Below, piece after piece: positions 8,463 through 16,464 of a stretch of 64,000 bases of DNA (positions are counted from its first letter, which is position 1; every line of letters begins with the position of its first letter). The translations under genes and the position numbers were made by a program. Location of the stretch: NCBI RefSeq assembly GCF_902706605.1, contig NZ_CACSLH010000005.1:51156-115155 (forward strand). Reading direction: 5' to 3'. The stretch comes from Enterococcus sp. CSURQ0835. Lineage in GTDB: Bacteria > Bacillota > Bacilli > Lactobacillales > Enterococcaceae. The notes under the pieces were generated by a model. The model saw nothing but the letters and a program-made list of their open reading frames with translations, was not told the DNA's origin and did no database searches.

Positions 8463-10904
8463 ATGACGATTACAAAAGAGGAGTTTAAGCAGCGATTTAC
8501 GCGCCGCTTAGCCGAAAAATATGCGATGGAGGTCAAGGATGCGTCTGCCAATGAATTGTACCAGACACTTGGTTCGATCATGACCGCGGCTTATGCGGAA
8601 AAATGGCAACAAACGTGGCAAGATTACCGCAACCAAAAACAAAAACAAGTCTATTATTTTTCGATCGAATTTTTACCCGGGCGGATGTTGAAAAGTAATT
8701 TATTGAACATGGGCTGGTTAGATACGGTTGAAGAAGGCTTAGCTGAACTCGGGATCAAACTGGAAGAACTCGTTAAGATGGAACCAGATATGGCACTAGG
8801 AAATGGTGGCTTAGGTCGACTGGCTTCTTGCTTTATGGATTCGATCGCATCAACGGCTTTACCAGGTAACGGAAATGGAATCCGGTATGAATATGGGTTG
8901 TTCAAACAACGTTTTATCGACGGTTATCAAGTAGAATTACCAGATGAATGGTTGAACAAAGGCAACCTCTGGGAAGTTCGAAAAGAAAGTAAAGCTGTCA
9001 ACATTCGGTTTGGTGGGAATGTTTATTTAAAAGAAGATGAGACGGGAGAATTGGAACCGGTTTATGAAGGCGGCGACATCGTGCGGGCTGTCCCTTATGA
9101 CACGGGAATGGTCGGTTATGAAAATGATACCGTCAACACGATGCGTCTGTGGAGTGCGGAGATCCCAGCAGAAGAAGAGGACAAGTACCGAAATATCGAC
9201 GATCGACGCAAAATCGAAAATCTGACTTCGGTCTTATATCCAGATGATTCCAATGAAGCTGGGCGGAAATTACGTTTATCACAAGAATATTTCTTCGTGT
9301 CAGCAGGGATTCAAAGTATCATTCGTCACTACCAGAAATTAAATGAACCGTTTGAAAAGATCAATCAATTCGTTGGCATTCACATCAATGATACGCATCC
9401 GGCAATGTGTGTGGCTGAATTCATGCGGATCTTAGTTGATGAAGAAAAAATGCCTTGGGAAAAAGCGTGGGACGTGACGGTGAAAGTCATGAGTTACACG
9501 AACCATACGATCATGGCTGAAGCGTTGGAAAAATGGCCAACTTGGATGTTAAAAGATGTTTGTCCGCGGATCTTACAAATCATTGAAGAGATTGATCGGC
9601 GTTTCGTACAAGAAATGACTGGCGTGCATCCTTTTGATTTGATTGAACGGACACGTATCATCCAAGGCGATCAAGTTCATATGGCCAACCTTTCCATCAT
9701 TGGCTCGCATTCGACTAATGGGGTGGCAAAACTGCATTCTGATTTGTTGAAAGCTGTTGTCTTGCATGATTTTTATATCTTGTATCCCGACCGCTTCAAT
9801 AATAAAACAAATGGGATCGCAGAACGGCGCTGGGGCCAACTGGCAAACCGACAAATGACCAAAGTCGTCGATCAAGCAATCGGAACGTCTTGGCATAAAA
9901 ATCCAGAAGATATGCGCTGGTTGATGAATTATCAAACAGACCAACAAGTATTAGATGGCTTAGCTGATGCCAAACATCAAAATAAAGTCCGCTTAGCTGA
10001 ATACATTGAAGCAACAACTGGCGTAGTGGTTTCGCCTGCTGCAATCTTTGATGTGCAAATCAAGCGGCTCCACGCTTACAAACGCCAATTACTGAATTTG
10101 ATGCACATCTTGAAGCTATATTTTGATCTAAAAGAAAATCCAGCCCTTGATATCCATCCGCGGGTTTTCATTTTTGGAGCTAAAGCTGCGCCAAGCTATC
10201 ACTATGCCAAATCTGTGATCAAAGTCATCAATGAAACGGCTAACATGATTAACCGCGATCCAGCGATCAACGATAAATTGAAGATCGTCTTTTTAGAAAA
10301 TTACAATGTCAGCCTAGCTGAGATCATCATCCCAGCAGCTGATGTCAGTGAACAGATCTCATTAGCCTCAAAAGAAGCTTCGGGGACTTCAAACATGAAA
10401 TTGATGTTAAACGGTGCCGTAACGATCGCGACGTTGGATGGTGCGAATATCGAGATTCGTGATGCGGTAGGAGATGACAATATCGCGATCTTTGGTTTGA
10501 CTGAAGAAGAAGTTTATCGCTATTATGATGAGCAAAATTATGTGGCAAGTGATGTCTACAACAGCGACCCTGTATTGAAAAAAGTCGTGGATGCATTTGT
10601 CGATGGTTCGATCCCGAACATTTACAGTGAAGGCCAAGAGATCTATGATTCGTTGTTGAAATACAATGATGAATTTTTCGTCTTACGGGATTTCAAAGCG
10701 TATTGCATCGCCCAACATGCGATCGATACAGCGTACAAAGATCGTCAACGTTGGAAAAAGATCAGTCTGATCAACACTGCTAATGCTGGTCGTTTTTCAG
10801 CCGATTATACCGTGAAAAAATATGCGGATGATATTTGGCAGATCGAACCCGTCTTTGCTCACGTGACTGAACGGGGGGCACAACATGGAACGTATTTATT
10901 ATAA
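8463..10904 (+). CDS. glgP: Glycogen/maltodextrin phosphorylase
   Basis: GlgP releases glucose-1-phosphate from alpha-1,4-glucan ends, reversing storage. The protein of about 813 residues carries the GT35 signatures: YYFSIEFLPGRML (about 61), LGNGGLGRLASCFMDS (about 112), and the pyridoxal-phosphate site EASGTSNMKLMLNGA (about 640) with the Schiff-base Lys. An in-frame TTG at 8451 is possible, but AAGGG abuts it directly. The ATG at 8463 has usable spacing and is preferred. It follows two hairpins after glgA and overlaps the next gene by 20 bases. Confidence 0.95.
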   Translation: MTITKEEFKQRFTRRLAEKYAMEVKDASANELYQTLGSIMTAAYAEKWQQTWQDYRNQKQKQVYYFSIEFLPGRMLKSNLLNMGWLDTVEEGLAELGIKLEELVKMEPDMALGNGGLGRLASCFMDSIASTALPGNGNGIRYEYGLFKQRFIDGYQVELPDEWLNKGNLWEVRKESKAVNIRFGGNVYLKEDETGELEPVYEGGDIVRAVPYDTGMVGYENDTVNTMRLWSAEIPAEEEDKYRNIDDRRKIENLTSVLYPDDSNEAGRKLRLSQEYFFVSAGIQSIIRHYQKLNEPFEKINQFVGIHINDTHPAMCVAEFMRILVDEEKMPWEKAWDVTVKVMSYTNHTIMAEALEKWPTWMLKDVCPRILQIIEEIDRRFVQEMTGVHPFDLIERTRIIQGDQVHMANLSIIGSHSTNGVAKLHSDLLKAVVLHDFYILYPDRFNNKTNGIAERRWGQLANRQMTKVVDQAIGTSWHKNPEDMRWLMNYQTDQQVLDGLADAKHQNKVRLAEYIEATTGVVVSPAAIFDVQIKRLHAYKRQLLNLMHILKLYFDLKENPALDIHPRVFIFGAKAAPSYHYAKSVIKVINETANMINRDPAINDKLKIVFLENYNVSLAEIIIPAADVSEQISLASKEASGTSNMKLMLNGAVTIATLDGANIEIRDAVGDDNIAIFGLTEEEVYRYYDEQNYVASDVYNSDPVLKKVVDAFVDGSIPNIYSEGQEIYDSLLKYNDEFFVLRDFKAYCIAQHAIDTAYKDRQRWKKISLINTANAGRFSADYTVKKYADDIWQIEPVFAHVTERGAQHGTYLL

Positions 10905-12726
10905 TCCGTGGCTCGAGCGTTACAAAAAACCTTTCGGCGCCGTTAAAATCGGAAAAAAAGTTGATTTTTGGTTGTCGGTGCCAGTCAAAGATATCGCAAG
11001 TGTCCAGTTGATGATCCGAAAAGAAGATGGTCAGCTGGGACTGGCTAGTTACCCGATGACAGACTTTCAAGAAGACTTGTATCATTGTTCTTATACTGTT
11101 GATCAAGGGAGTGGGTTGTATTTTTATTATTTCAAAATCGTCCAAGAAGGCTCGAACGGTGTGCAGTTCACCCGTTTTTATGGCAGTCAAGACCAAGGCG
11201 GCGAAGGCAAGATTTATAACCATGAATCAGAGGTCGCCTCTTATCAGTTGACGTGTTATGAAAAAGCCGAAGTCACACCAGCTTGGTATCGGGAAGCCGT
11301 TTTTTATCAGATCTTTCCCGATCGGTTTTGGAATGGCAATCCAGATCAAAAGGTGAATGCGCCTAAGAAAAATTCATTTCTTTATGGAACGTTAACTGAT
11401 GATCCGCTTTATATTCGCGACAAAGCAGACAATGTCATTCGCTGGGATTTTTTTGGCGGTAATTTAAAAGGGATCGCCGAAAAAATCTCTTACTTGAAAG
11501 AACTGGGGATCTCAGCGCTTTATTTGAATCCGATTTTTGAAGCGACTAGCAATCACCGATATGATACGAATGATTACTTTAAGATCGATCCCATGCTAGG
11601 AACGGAAGCCGATTTTATTGATCTTTTACAAAAGCTGCATCACGCAGGGATCTCAGTGATTTTAGATGGCGTGTTCTCCCATGTCGGGAAAAATAGTCGC
11701 TATTTCAATTTGGCGGGGGATTATGGAAAAGATGTCGGGGCTTATTGGAATCCTGACAGTCGCTATCGCTCTTGGTTCAAATTCACTGACTATCCAAAAG
11801 AATATAAATCATGGTGGGGCATCGCCGATTTACCCGAAGTCGATAAGAGCGACCCGACCTTTCAAGAATTTATTTATGGCGATGTCGATAGTGTGTTAGC
11901 GAAGTGGAACGATTTAGGAATTGATGGTTGGCGGCTAGATGTTGCGGATGAATTGACCGATGAATTTATTGCCGGCATTCGGAAAAATCTTTCCGGCTAT
12001 CCCAATATGGTTTTGATTGGAGAAGTGTGGGAAGATGCTTCGAATAAAGTCGCCTATGATAAACGGCGGCAGTATGTTTTTGGGGATCATCTGCAAGGGG
12101 TGATGAATTATCCGCTGCGAAACCAGATCTTAGATATTTTGAATCAAGGTCGAAGTTTCCGAGCGATCTGTCATGAAATGGTCCGTTATCAAGAAAATTA
12201 TCCATCTGATTTTTATTATAACCAGTTGAATAATATCGGGACCCACGATACGGAGCGGATTTTGACGATGCTGGGTGGATCAGTGGAAAAGCTGACGAAA
12301 GCGTGGGGGCTATTGTTTATGATGCCGGGAATTCCTTGTATTTATTATGGCGATGAAGCCGGTGTGACTGGTGGTCGGGATCCTGAGAATCGAAAATTTT
12401 TCCCGTGGCACGCGATTGATGAAACGTTGTTTACCAGCTGTCAAAAATGGATCGAGCGGCGGAAAAAATATGACGCGATGAAAAGTGGCGCCTTTTTCCC
12501 ATTTTATTCAGAACACAATGAGATCTTTGGGATCATTCGCTACTTAGAGGACGCGTATACGATTTATTTGATCAATGTGAGTGACACTCCGCAAAAGATC
12601 ATTGTAGACGAGCTAATCAGTCCGCGAAAATACACTGGAGATTACAATGTGTTGCACCGTACGATCGAAGGAAAAGTCGTCCAACCGGCAGAAGAGATTT
12701 TTGTCAGTGCGGTCGTTACACCATAA
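10885..12726 (+). CDS. GH13 alpha-glucan hydrolase (neopullulanase/amylopullulanase type)
   Basis: The 613-residue enzyme probably trims glycogen branches or maltodextrins left by GlgP. A beta-rich N-terminal domain (CBM34-like, about residues 1-125) precedes a GH13_20-type barrel beginning EAVFYQIFPDRFWNG. The nucleophile Asp is in DGWRLDVADE, the acid/base Glu in LIGEVWEDA and the third acid in NNIGTHDTER. There is no signal peptide, so it acts in the cytoplasm. The 20-base overlap with glgP shows one operon, as in lactobacillal glg operons, where the gene is called apu or amy. A cyclomaltodextrinase specificity is equally possible. Confidence 0.9.
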   Translation: MERIYYNPWLERYKKPFGAVKIGKKVDFWLSVPVKDIASVQLMIRKEDGQLGLASYPMTDFQEDLYHCSYTVDQGSGLYFYYFKIVQEGSNGVQFTRFYGSQDQGGEGKIYNHESEVASYQLTCYEKAEVTPAWYREAVFYQIFPDRFWNGNPDQKVNAPKKNSFLYGTLTDDPLYIRDKADNVIRWDFFGGNLKGIAEKISYLKELGISALYLNPIFEATSNHRYDTNDYFKIDPMLGTEADFIDLLQKLHHAGISVILDGVFSHVGKNSRYFNLAGDYGKDVGAYWNPDSRYRSWFKFTDYPKEYKSWWGIADLPEVDKSDPTFQEFIYGDVDSVLAKWNDLGIDGWRLDVADELTDEFIAGIRKNLSGYPNMVLIGEVWEDASNKVAYDKRRQYVFGDHLQGVMNYPLRNQILDILNQGRSFRAICHEMVRYQENYPSDFYYNQLNNIGTHDTERILTMLGGSVEKLTKAWGLLFMMPGIPCIYYGDEAGVTGGRDPENRKFFPWHAIDETLFTSCQKWIERRKKYDAMKSGAFFPFYSEHNEIFGIIRYLEDAYTIYLINVSDTPQKIIVDELISPRKYTGDYNVLHRTIEGKVVQPAEEIFVSAVVTP

Positions 12727-12729
12727 CAA

Positions 12730-12793
12730 AGCAGGGGCAAGAGTAGCTCGCTTCAAGTGAGGAGCAACTACTTTTTGCCACGCTGTTTTTTTG
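12730..12793 (+). terminator. Terminator at the end of the glg operon
   Basis: An imperfect long stem (AGCAGGGGCAAGAGTAG with CTACTTTTTGCCACGCT) around an AGCTC/GAGCA core is followed by eight Ts with one G (12785-12793). Confidence 0.6.
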
Positions 12794-12882
12794 TTTAAAA
12801 GTCGTTTCAATCACTGATTCGCCAAACTTTTTTTAATCAATTTGTGCTACACTAGGAAGGAAAAAGAGATAAGGATGATCGT

Positions 12883-13479
12883 ATGATTAAAAAAGATTTT
12901 TCAAAAGCCCATTTTCCCGCCTATGATGATGCAAAAGGTGTTAAGTTGAATTTGAATCAACCCAAACGTGATCTATTTGGCGGTCGGGATGATTTTTTGA
13001 CGGAGCATTCGTTTACTAAAGAAGCGCGTCAAGTCTTGGATCGTAAAAAAAGTCAACCCACTACTGGCCGTCGCTCGATTCGAACAGAAGGCGTGACTCG
13101 GCAAGCGGAACGTTTAGACCATCGGCAGGCAGAACACCGGCCAACTGCTCAGGCAAGTCACACTTCAAAAGTAGCTCGTCCAGTAACTAAGCGTTCAGTG
13201 GTCGACTTTGCAAAATCGACTCGCCCAACGCGCAGTGGCACCCCTTTTGCGCCGACCCGAGTTCCAAAGTCGCTGATCCCAGAAAAAGTTGAGCAGGTCT
13301 CAGCCAATGAGATCTTGGCAGGCTTACACAAAACGCCGACTTCTTATTTGTTGTTCACCACCGCAGAAGAAGTGCCGAAACCGAAAAAAAATCATAGCAC
13401 CCAGCGTTTGGAACGTTCATTAAGTGGGATCATGGAAGAAAATACGTTGGCGGAAAGTAAATACTTTAAAGATAAGTAG
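12883..13479 (+). CDS. Hypothetical basic, partly disordered protein
   Basis: I do not recognise this 198-residue protein. The first 60 residues look moderately folded (KDFSKAHFPAYDDAKGVKLN). Residues 60-130 are rich in Arg, Thr, Gln and Pro and look disordered. The last 60 contain a short conserved-looking stretch (SANEILAGLHKTPTSYLLF) and a charged tail. There is no signal peptide or membrane segment. It has its own ATG after AAGGATG, lies between two terminators and shows no link to the glg operon. A TACACT -10 box (12848-12853) may drive it. Confidence 0.7.
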   Translation: MIKKDFSKAHFPAYDDAKGVKLNLNQPKRDLFGGRDDFLTEHSFTKEARQVLDRKKSQPTTGRRSIRTEGVTRQAERLDHRQAEHRPTAQASHTSKVARPVTKRSVVDFAKSTRPTRSGTPFAPTRVPKSLIPEKVEQVSANEILAGLHKTPTSYLLFTTAEEVPKPKKNHSTQRLERSLSGIMEENTLAESKYFKDK

Positions 13480-13505
13480 GAAGGATTTTCTTCCTACTAT
13501 TTTTA
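13475..13505 (+). terminator. Terminator overlapping a stop codon
   Basis: Perfect 9-bp stem AGTAGGAAG (13475-13483) / CTTCCTACT (13490-13498) followed by ATTTTT. The TAG stop codon of the upstream gene lies inside the left arm. Confidence 0.85.
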
Positions 13506-13529
13506 ACAACAGTAAAAAGGAGTATGCAG

Positions 13530-13715
13530 ATGAATCCCTTTGAAGAGCAAATAAAACAACTACGTGACGGAACGATCGAAAAAATCGAAGTCAGTCGGGA
13601 ACAATTTTTCTTATTTCGAGAAGCGTGGTTAAAACAAGAAGACAAAAAATTCTTTCGCGGCATCGCGAGTCTCAACGGTGACATCACCTATGTTTATGAC
13701 ACGACGATCGTTTAG
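13530..13715 (+). CDS. Small conserved-type hypothetical protein
   Basis: A 61-residue acidic protein (MNPFEEQIKQLRDGTIEKIE onward) that I cannot assign. An earlier in-frame ATG at 13524 is one base from GGAG, so the ATG at 13530, seven bases downstream, is the better start. It has an amphipathic helical N-terminus and a C-terminal half predicted as strands (GIASLNGDITYVYDTTIV). No signal or membrane segment is seen. The tRNA-Leu promoter begins directly after its stop. Confidence 0.7.
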   Translation: MNPFEEQIKQLRDGTIEKIEVSREQFFLFREAWLKQEDKKFFRGIASLNGDITYVYDTTIV

Positions 13716-13718
13716 TGG

Positions 13719-13747
13719 TTGACAAGTGACCGAAAAATCGCTATTCT
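13719..13747 (+). promoter_or_regulatory. Promoter of tRNA-Leu
   Basis: Perfect TTGACA (13719-13724), 17-base spacer, TATTCT (13742-13747). The predicted start lies about seven bases before the mature tRNA. Confidence 0.9.
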
Positions 13748-13759
13748 AAAAAAGGTCGC

Positions 13760-13843
13760 GCGGATGTGTTGGAACTGGTAGACAAGCAAGATTGAGGGTC
13801 TTGTGAGCGCAAGCTCGTGTGGGTTCGACTCCCATCGTCCGCA
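13760..13843 (+). tRNA. tRNA-Leu (anticodon GAG)
   Basis: An 84-base tRNA. The acceptor stem is GCGGATG (13760-13766) with CGTCCGC (13836-13842) and an A discriminator. The anticodon loop TTGAGGG between CAAGA and TCTTG gives anticodon GAG, reading CUC and CUU. A long variable arm (GAGCGCAAGCTC) identifies it as class II. CCA is not encoded. It stands alone between its own promoter and terminator. I saw no copy of its 3' end nearby, so nothing suggests a used attachment site. Confidence 0.96.
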
Positions 13844-13861
13844 TTCAAATGTAAGTAGTCA

Positions 13862-13905
13862 AAAAGAGACGTTAGATCTGGCTTTTCAGGTCTAACGTCT
13901 CTTTT
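13862..13905 (+). terminator. Terminator of tRNA-Leu
   Basis: An 18-position stem, AAAAGAGACGTTAGATCT with AGGTCTAACGTCTCTTTT (one G-U/mismatch position), loop 13880-13887, T run inside the right arm. Confidence 0.9.
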
Positions 13906-14044
13906 GAACATTGAAGGATTATAAAATATTTGGCGTGAGAAAGATTGATGTACAAGTCTTCCTCACACTTTTTACTTTGTAAAGAATCCTGTAAAATAGA
14001 AGTATGAAAGCAACGGGTTGTGAAGAAAATGCTAGTTAATGGAA

Positions 14045-14053
14045 TGGTATAAT
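14045..14053 (+). promoter_or_regulatory. Extended -10 promoter of the ydeI-like gene
   Basis: TGGTATAAT (14045-14053) is a perfect extended -10. No good -35 lies at 17 bases. Transcription would start near 14060, which excludes the GTG at 14058 as the translation start. Confidence 0.7.
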
Positions 14054-14084
14054 AAATGTGACAAGTCTGGAGGTGGCTTATGAA

Positions 14085-14648
14085 ATGGAAAAGAAACTGA
14101 CTTTTTCAACTCGTGAAGGTTTTCGTGCTTGGTTAGAAGAAAATGGAGGTGAAAGTGGTGGAGTCTGGCTTGTGTTCGGCAAAGCCGGAGGACCTGAAAC
14201 TCTTTCGGCTAATGAGGCGTTAGAAGAAGCGTTGTGTCATGGTTGGATCGATGGTCAGATGAAGAAAATCGATGAGAAATCTTATTGTAAATACTTTGCG
14301 GCTCGTCGACCAAATAGTAAGTGGTCATTAAAGAATAAGCAACTAGCTGAAAAGTTGATCAGCGAAAATAAAATGCACGAGGATGGAATCAAGCAAGTAG
14401 CATTAGCCAAAGAAAATGGTCAGTGGCAAAAAGCTACCAAACCTTCAGCGATTTCTCCTAAGCAAATTGCAACAGTCGCCCAACTGTTACAAGCTAATCC
14501 TTTAGCCTATGAAAATTTTGTAAAAATGCCGCCATCTATCCAAAAAACTTATACTCGGGCGTACTTCGATGCAAAAACACCCGCTGGTCAACAAAAGCGT
14601 TTAGCTTGGCTAAGTGCACGCTTGGAAAAAAATCTAAAACCGATGTAA
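14085..14648 (+). CDS. YdeI/OmpD-associated family protein
   Basis: The 187-residue protein matches the YdeI (COG4430) family: FRAWLEENGGESGGVWLVF near the start, then EALCHGWIDGQMKKID (about residues 46-61) and ARRPNSKWSLKN. The biochemical role of the family is unsettled. Members are annotated as bacteriocin-protection or stress proteins. GGAGGT ten bases before the ATG at 14085 fixes the start, while an in-frame GTG at 14058 lies at the promoter. A GFA-family gene follows 32 bases downstream and is probably cotranscribed. Confidence 0.85.
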   Translation: MEKKLTFSTREGFRAWLEENGGESGGVWLVFGKAGGPETLSANEALEEALCHGWIDGQMKKIDEKSYCKYFAARRPNSKWSLKNKQLAEKLISENKMHEDGIKQVALAKENGQWQKATKPSAISPKQIATVAQLLQANPLAYENFVKMPPSIQKTYTRAYFDAKTPAGQQKRLAWLSARLEKNLKPM

Positions 14649-14680
14649 AAGTAGTTGATATAAAAAGGAGAGTGAAACAA

Positions 14681-15118
14681 ATGACACTTCAAGGTAGTTG
14701 TCTTTGTGGGAAAATCACGATAGAAATGCCAGAGCCAGAAAAAAAGACTGTTGGGATGTGTCACTGCACAATGTGCCAGCGTTTTTTCGGTGGGCCCATG
14801 ATTTCTTTATCGGGAGCACCAAAAGATGAGGTGATCATCGGGGGAAAAGAGTTTTTGAAATTCTATGATTCTTCTGAATGGACAGAACGTGGTTTTTGTT
14901 CCGAATGTGGTTCGAGTTTGTGTTATCGATTCAAGGAGACTGGTGAAATTAGTTTTTCTGCTGGTGCATTTCACGATTTAGATGATTTTCATGTGGAGAT
15001 GGAAATCTATACAGACACTCGTCCAAATTACTTAGTTCCACAACCTGATGCCAAGCAATATACTACAAAGGCGTTTATGGAGTTGATTGGCGTAAGTATA
15101 GAGGAAAGCGCAGAATAG
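14681..15118 (+). CDS. GFA/CENP-V family zinc-binding protein
   Basis: A 145-residue protein with the GFA fold. The Cys pairs are visible: GSCLCGKI (about residue 5), CHCTMCQRFFGGP (about 30) and GFCSECGSSLCYRF (about 74). These ligate zinc in the family, which includes glutathione-dependent formaldehyde-activating enzymes. The true substrate in low-GC bacteria is unknown. AAAGGAG lies ten bases before the ATG. A longer reading from 14606 would overlap the ydeI-like gene and is not supported. It ends before a strong terminator. Confidence 0.88.
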   Translation: MTLQGSCLCGKITIEMPEPEKKTVGMCHCTMCQRFFGGPMISLSGAPKDEVIIGGKEFLKFYDSSEWTERGFCSECGSSLCYRFKETGEISFSAGAFHDLDDFHVEMEIYTDTRPNYLVPQPDAKQYTTKAFMELIGVSIEESAE

Positions 15119-15140
15119 ATAATGAGAATAAGAGCATGTT

Positions 15141-15176
15141 AAAAACCGTCTAATCGTGAAGCTTAGACGGTTTTTT
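15141..15176 (+). terminator. Terminator after the GFA-family gene
   Basis: Stem AAAACCGTCTAA (15142-15153) with TTAGACGGTTTT (15163-15174) and a run of six Ts. Confidence 0.9.
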
Positions 15177-15220
15177 ATATTTACGAAACATAATAAGGTA
15201 AAAGTGTTCCTGATGATTTT

Positions 15221-15490
15221 TTATTCTGGTGTCCCAATGATCTTGATATATTCATCGATATTTTCGATCATAATATGCTTGACGACTAATTGGTTGCGCT
15301 TATTTCGTTTGCCGCTGACTTGGAGAAAATATTTCTTATTAGGCAAGCGAAAGATATATTTTGAAAGGTAGCGGTCTTTGATGATACATTCCGTCATCGT
15401 CTTGCCATTTTCTAATAGCATAAAGGATAGCATCATGGGTCGTTCTTGTAACAGGACCGTTTTAACTAAGAGTCCTTCTTGGGTCTCCAT
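15221..15490 (-). CDS. Small hypothetical protein, possibly OB-fold
   Basis: An 89-residue protein, starting METQEGLLVKTVLLQ after GGAGGG on the minus strand. An upstream in-frame ATG at 15526 has no comparable ribosome binding site. The pattern of strands (MMLSFMLLENGKTMTECIIKD, then YFLQVSGKRNKRNQLVV) looks like a single OB-fold nucleic-acid-binding domain, with a basic loop KRNKRNQ. That fold call is an impression, not a match. It is transcribed alone, opposite to its neighbours. Confidence 0.7.
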   Translation of the reverse strand: METQEGLLVKTVLLQERPMMLSFMLLENGKTMTECIIKDRYLSKYIFRLPNKKYFLQVSGKRNKRNQLVVKHIMIENIDEYIKIIGTPE

Positions 15491-15572
15491 GGAATCCCTC
15501 CTTAAATTTCTTTCCTTTCCTATCATATACTAAGCATCGGAAAATGTAAAAGGTGGAAACTTCCAGCGCATA

Positions 15573-15601
15573 TTGCTTATTGTGAGCCTATCCAGTAAAC
15601 T
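15573..15601 (+). promoter_or_regulatory. Promoter of the XRE regulator
   Basis: TTGCTT (15573-15578), 17 bases, TAAACT (15596-15601), about 30 bases before the start codon. Confidence 0.7.
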
Positions 15602-15633
15602 AAATGTGAGTTCGCATATTTGGAGGGGAAAAA

Positions 15634-16383
15634 ATGGAATCCATCGGCCAGCTGCTGAAAATCCTGCGTAAAAAACAAGGCTTGACACAAAAAGAATTAT
15701 CTCGGGAGATTTGTTCTCAAAGTGTTTTGAGTCGAATTGAAAATGATGAAGAGATCCCGAATATCATCGTGACCCAACAGCTGTGTCAACGTTTGGGAAT
15801 CAAAGTCGATCAACTACTTTCAGAAAGAAGTGCGGGTCGAAATGAACGTCAATTTTGCCGGTTGTTTTTTTATTTACGGCAGCAACAGTTTATTCAATTA
15901 GAAGAACAACTGAATCAATTGATCCCTTGCGTGTATTTAGTCAGTGAACGGAAAAAGCTGGCGTTTTTTCAAGCGGTGTGTGCTTTTTATTGCCAGAAAG
16001 ATCCGCAAAAAGCTTTGGCGATCACCCAGACTGCACTGGCGTTAACGGCCGAACAAAAATCGCTGGCCGTCAGCGATAGTCAGATCTTATTATTGATGTG
16101 GGCGGGGAAAATGTGCGTCCAGTTAGCCGAGCCAGCTCTAGCGGAAAAATTCTTTCAACAAGCGTATTTTTTATTTCAAACACAAGCGGAGTGTAGTGAA
16201 CGGATCGAGTTGATGTTGTTGTTTGTCAATTACGGCAATTTTTTAGTCAAAGCTGGACGTTTGACCGAAGCGGCCCAAGTCATCGCGTGCGGTTTATCTT
16301 TTAGCCAGCGGGTGCAAACGTATTATCAAGTCAATGAATTGAACGTGCTGCAGCAAAAATTACAAAAACCGGCTGAAACTTAA
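15634..16383 (+). CDS. XRE-family regulator with TPR-like C-terminus
   Basis: A 249-residue cytoplasmic regulator. Residues 6-60 form an XRE helix-turn-helix (LLKILRKKQGLTQKELSREI ... SVLSRIENDEEIP). The rest is all-helical and looks like TPR repeats (KALAITQTALALTAEQKSL, AEKFFQQAYFLFQTQ). This is the plan of Rgg/PlcR/ComR (RRNPP) peptide-sensing regulators, though short for most of them. TTGGAGGGG precedes the ATG. No convincing secreted pheromone gene is adjacent. It ends 82 bases before nagA, but the operator and promoter between suggest separate control. Its target is unknown. Confidence 0.85.
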   Translation: MESIGQLLKILRKKQGLTQKELSREICSQSVLSRIENDEEIPNIIVTQQLCQRLGIKVDQLLSERSAGRNERQFCRLFFYLRQQQFIQLEEQLNQLIPCVYLVSERKKLAFFQAVCAFYCQKDPQKALAITQTALALTAEQKSLAVSDSQILLLMWAGKMCVQLAEPALAEKFFQQAYFLFQTQAECSERIELMLLFVNYGNFLVKAGRLTEAAQVIACGLSFSQRVQTYYQVNELNVLQQKLQKPAET

Positions 16384-16385
16384 AT

Positions 16386-16401
16386 AATGGTCTACACCAT
16401 T
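16386..16401 (+). promoter_or_regulatory. NagR/DasR-type (dre-like) operator upstream of nagA
   Basis: AATGGTCTACACCATT is a 16-base near-perfect palindrome that matches the core TGGTCTAGACCA of GntR/HutC-family amino-sugar regulators (NagR/YvoA, DasR) at 11 of 12 positions. It ends two bases before the -35 box of nagA. The regulator gene is not in the window. Confidence 0.8.
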
Positions 16402-16402
16402 C

Positions 16403-16431
16403 TTGACTTCTTCGTAAAAGAAGAGTACTTT
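16403..16431 (+). promoter_or_regulatory. Promoter of nagA
   Basis: TTGACT (16403-16408), 17 bases, TACTTT (16426-16431). The -35 is good and the -10 is weak. It lies directly after the operator palindrome. Confidence 0.6.
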
Positions 16432-16464
16432 TAAAGTAATCAAGTTAAAAAGGGAGAGCCTAAG

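Noticed and set aside
13760..13905. tRNA-Leu as an integration site
   Set aside because: No duplicated tRNA 3' end, integrase gene or island-like genes follow. The tRNA has its own intact terminator.
16387..16434. 15-codon frame MVYTILDFFVKEEYF after the XRE regulator as a pheromone gene
   Set aside because: No ribosome binding site, no signal-like basic start, and the bases are better explained by the NagR-type operator and nagA promoter.
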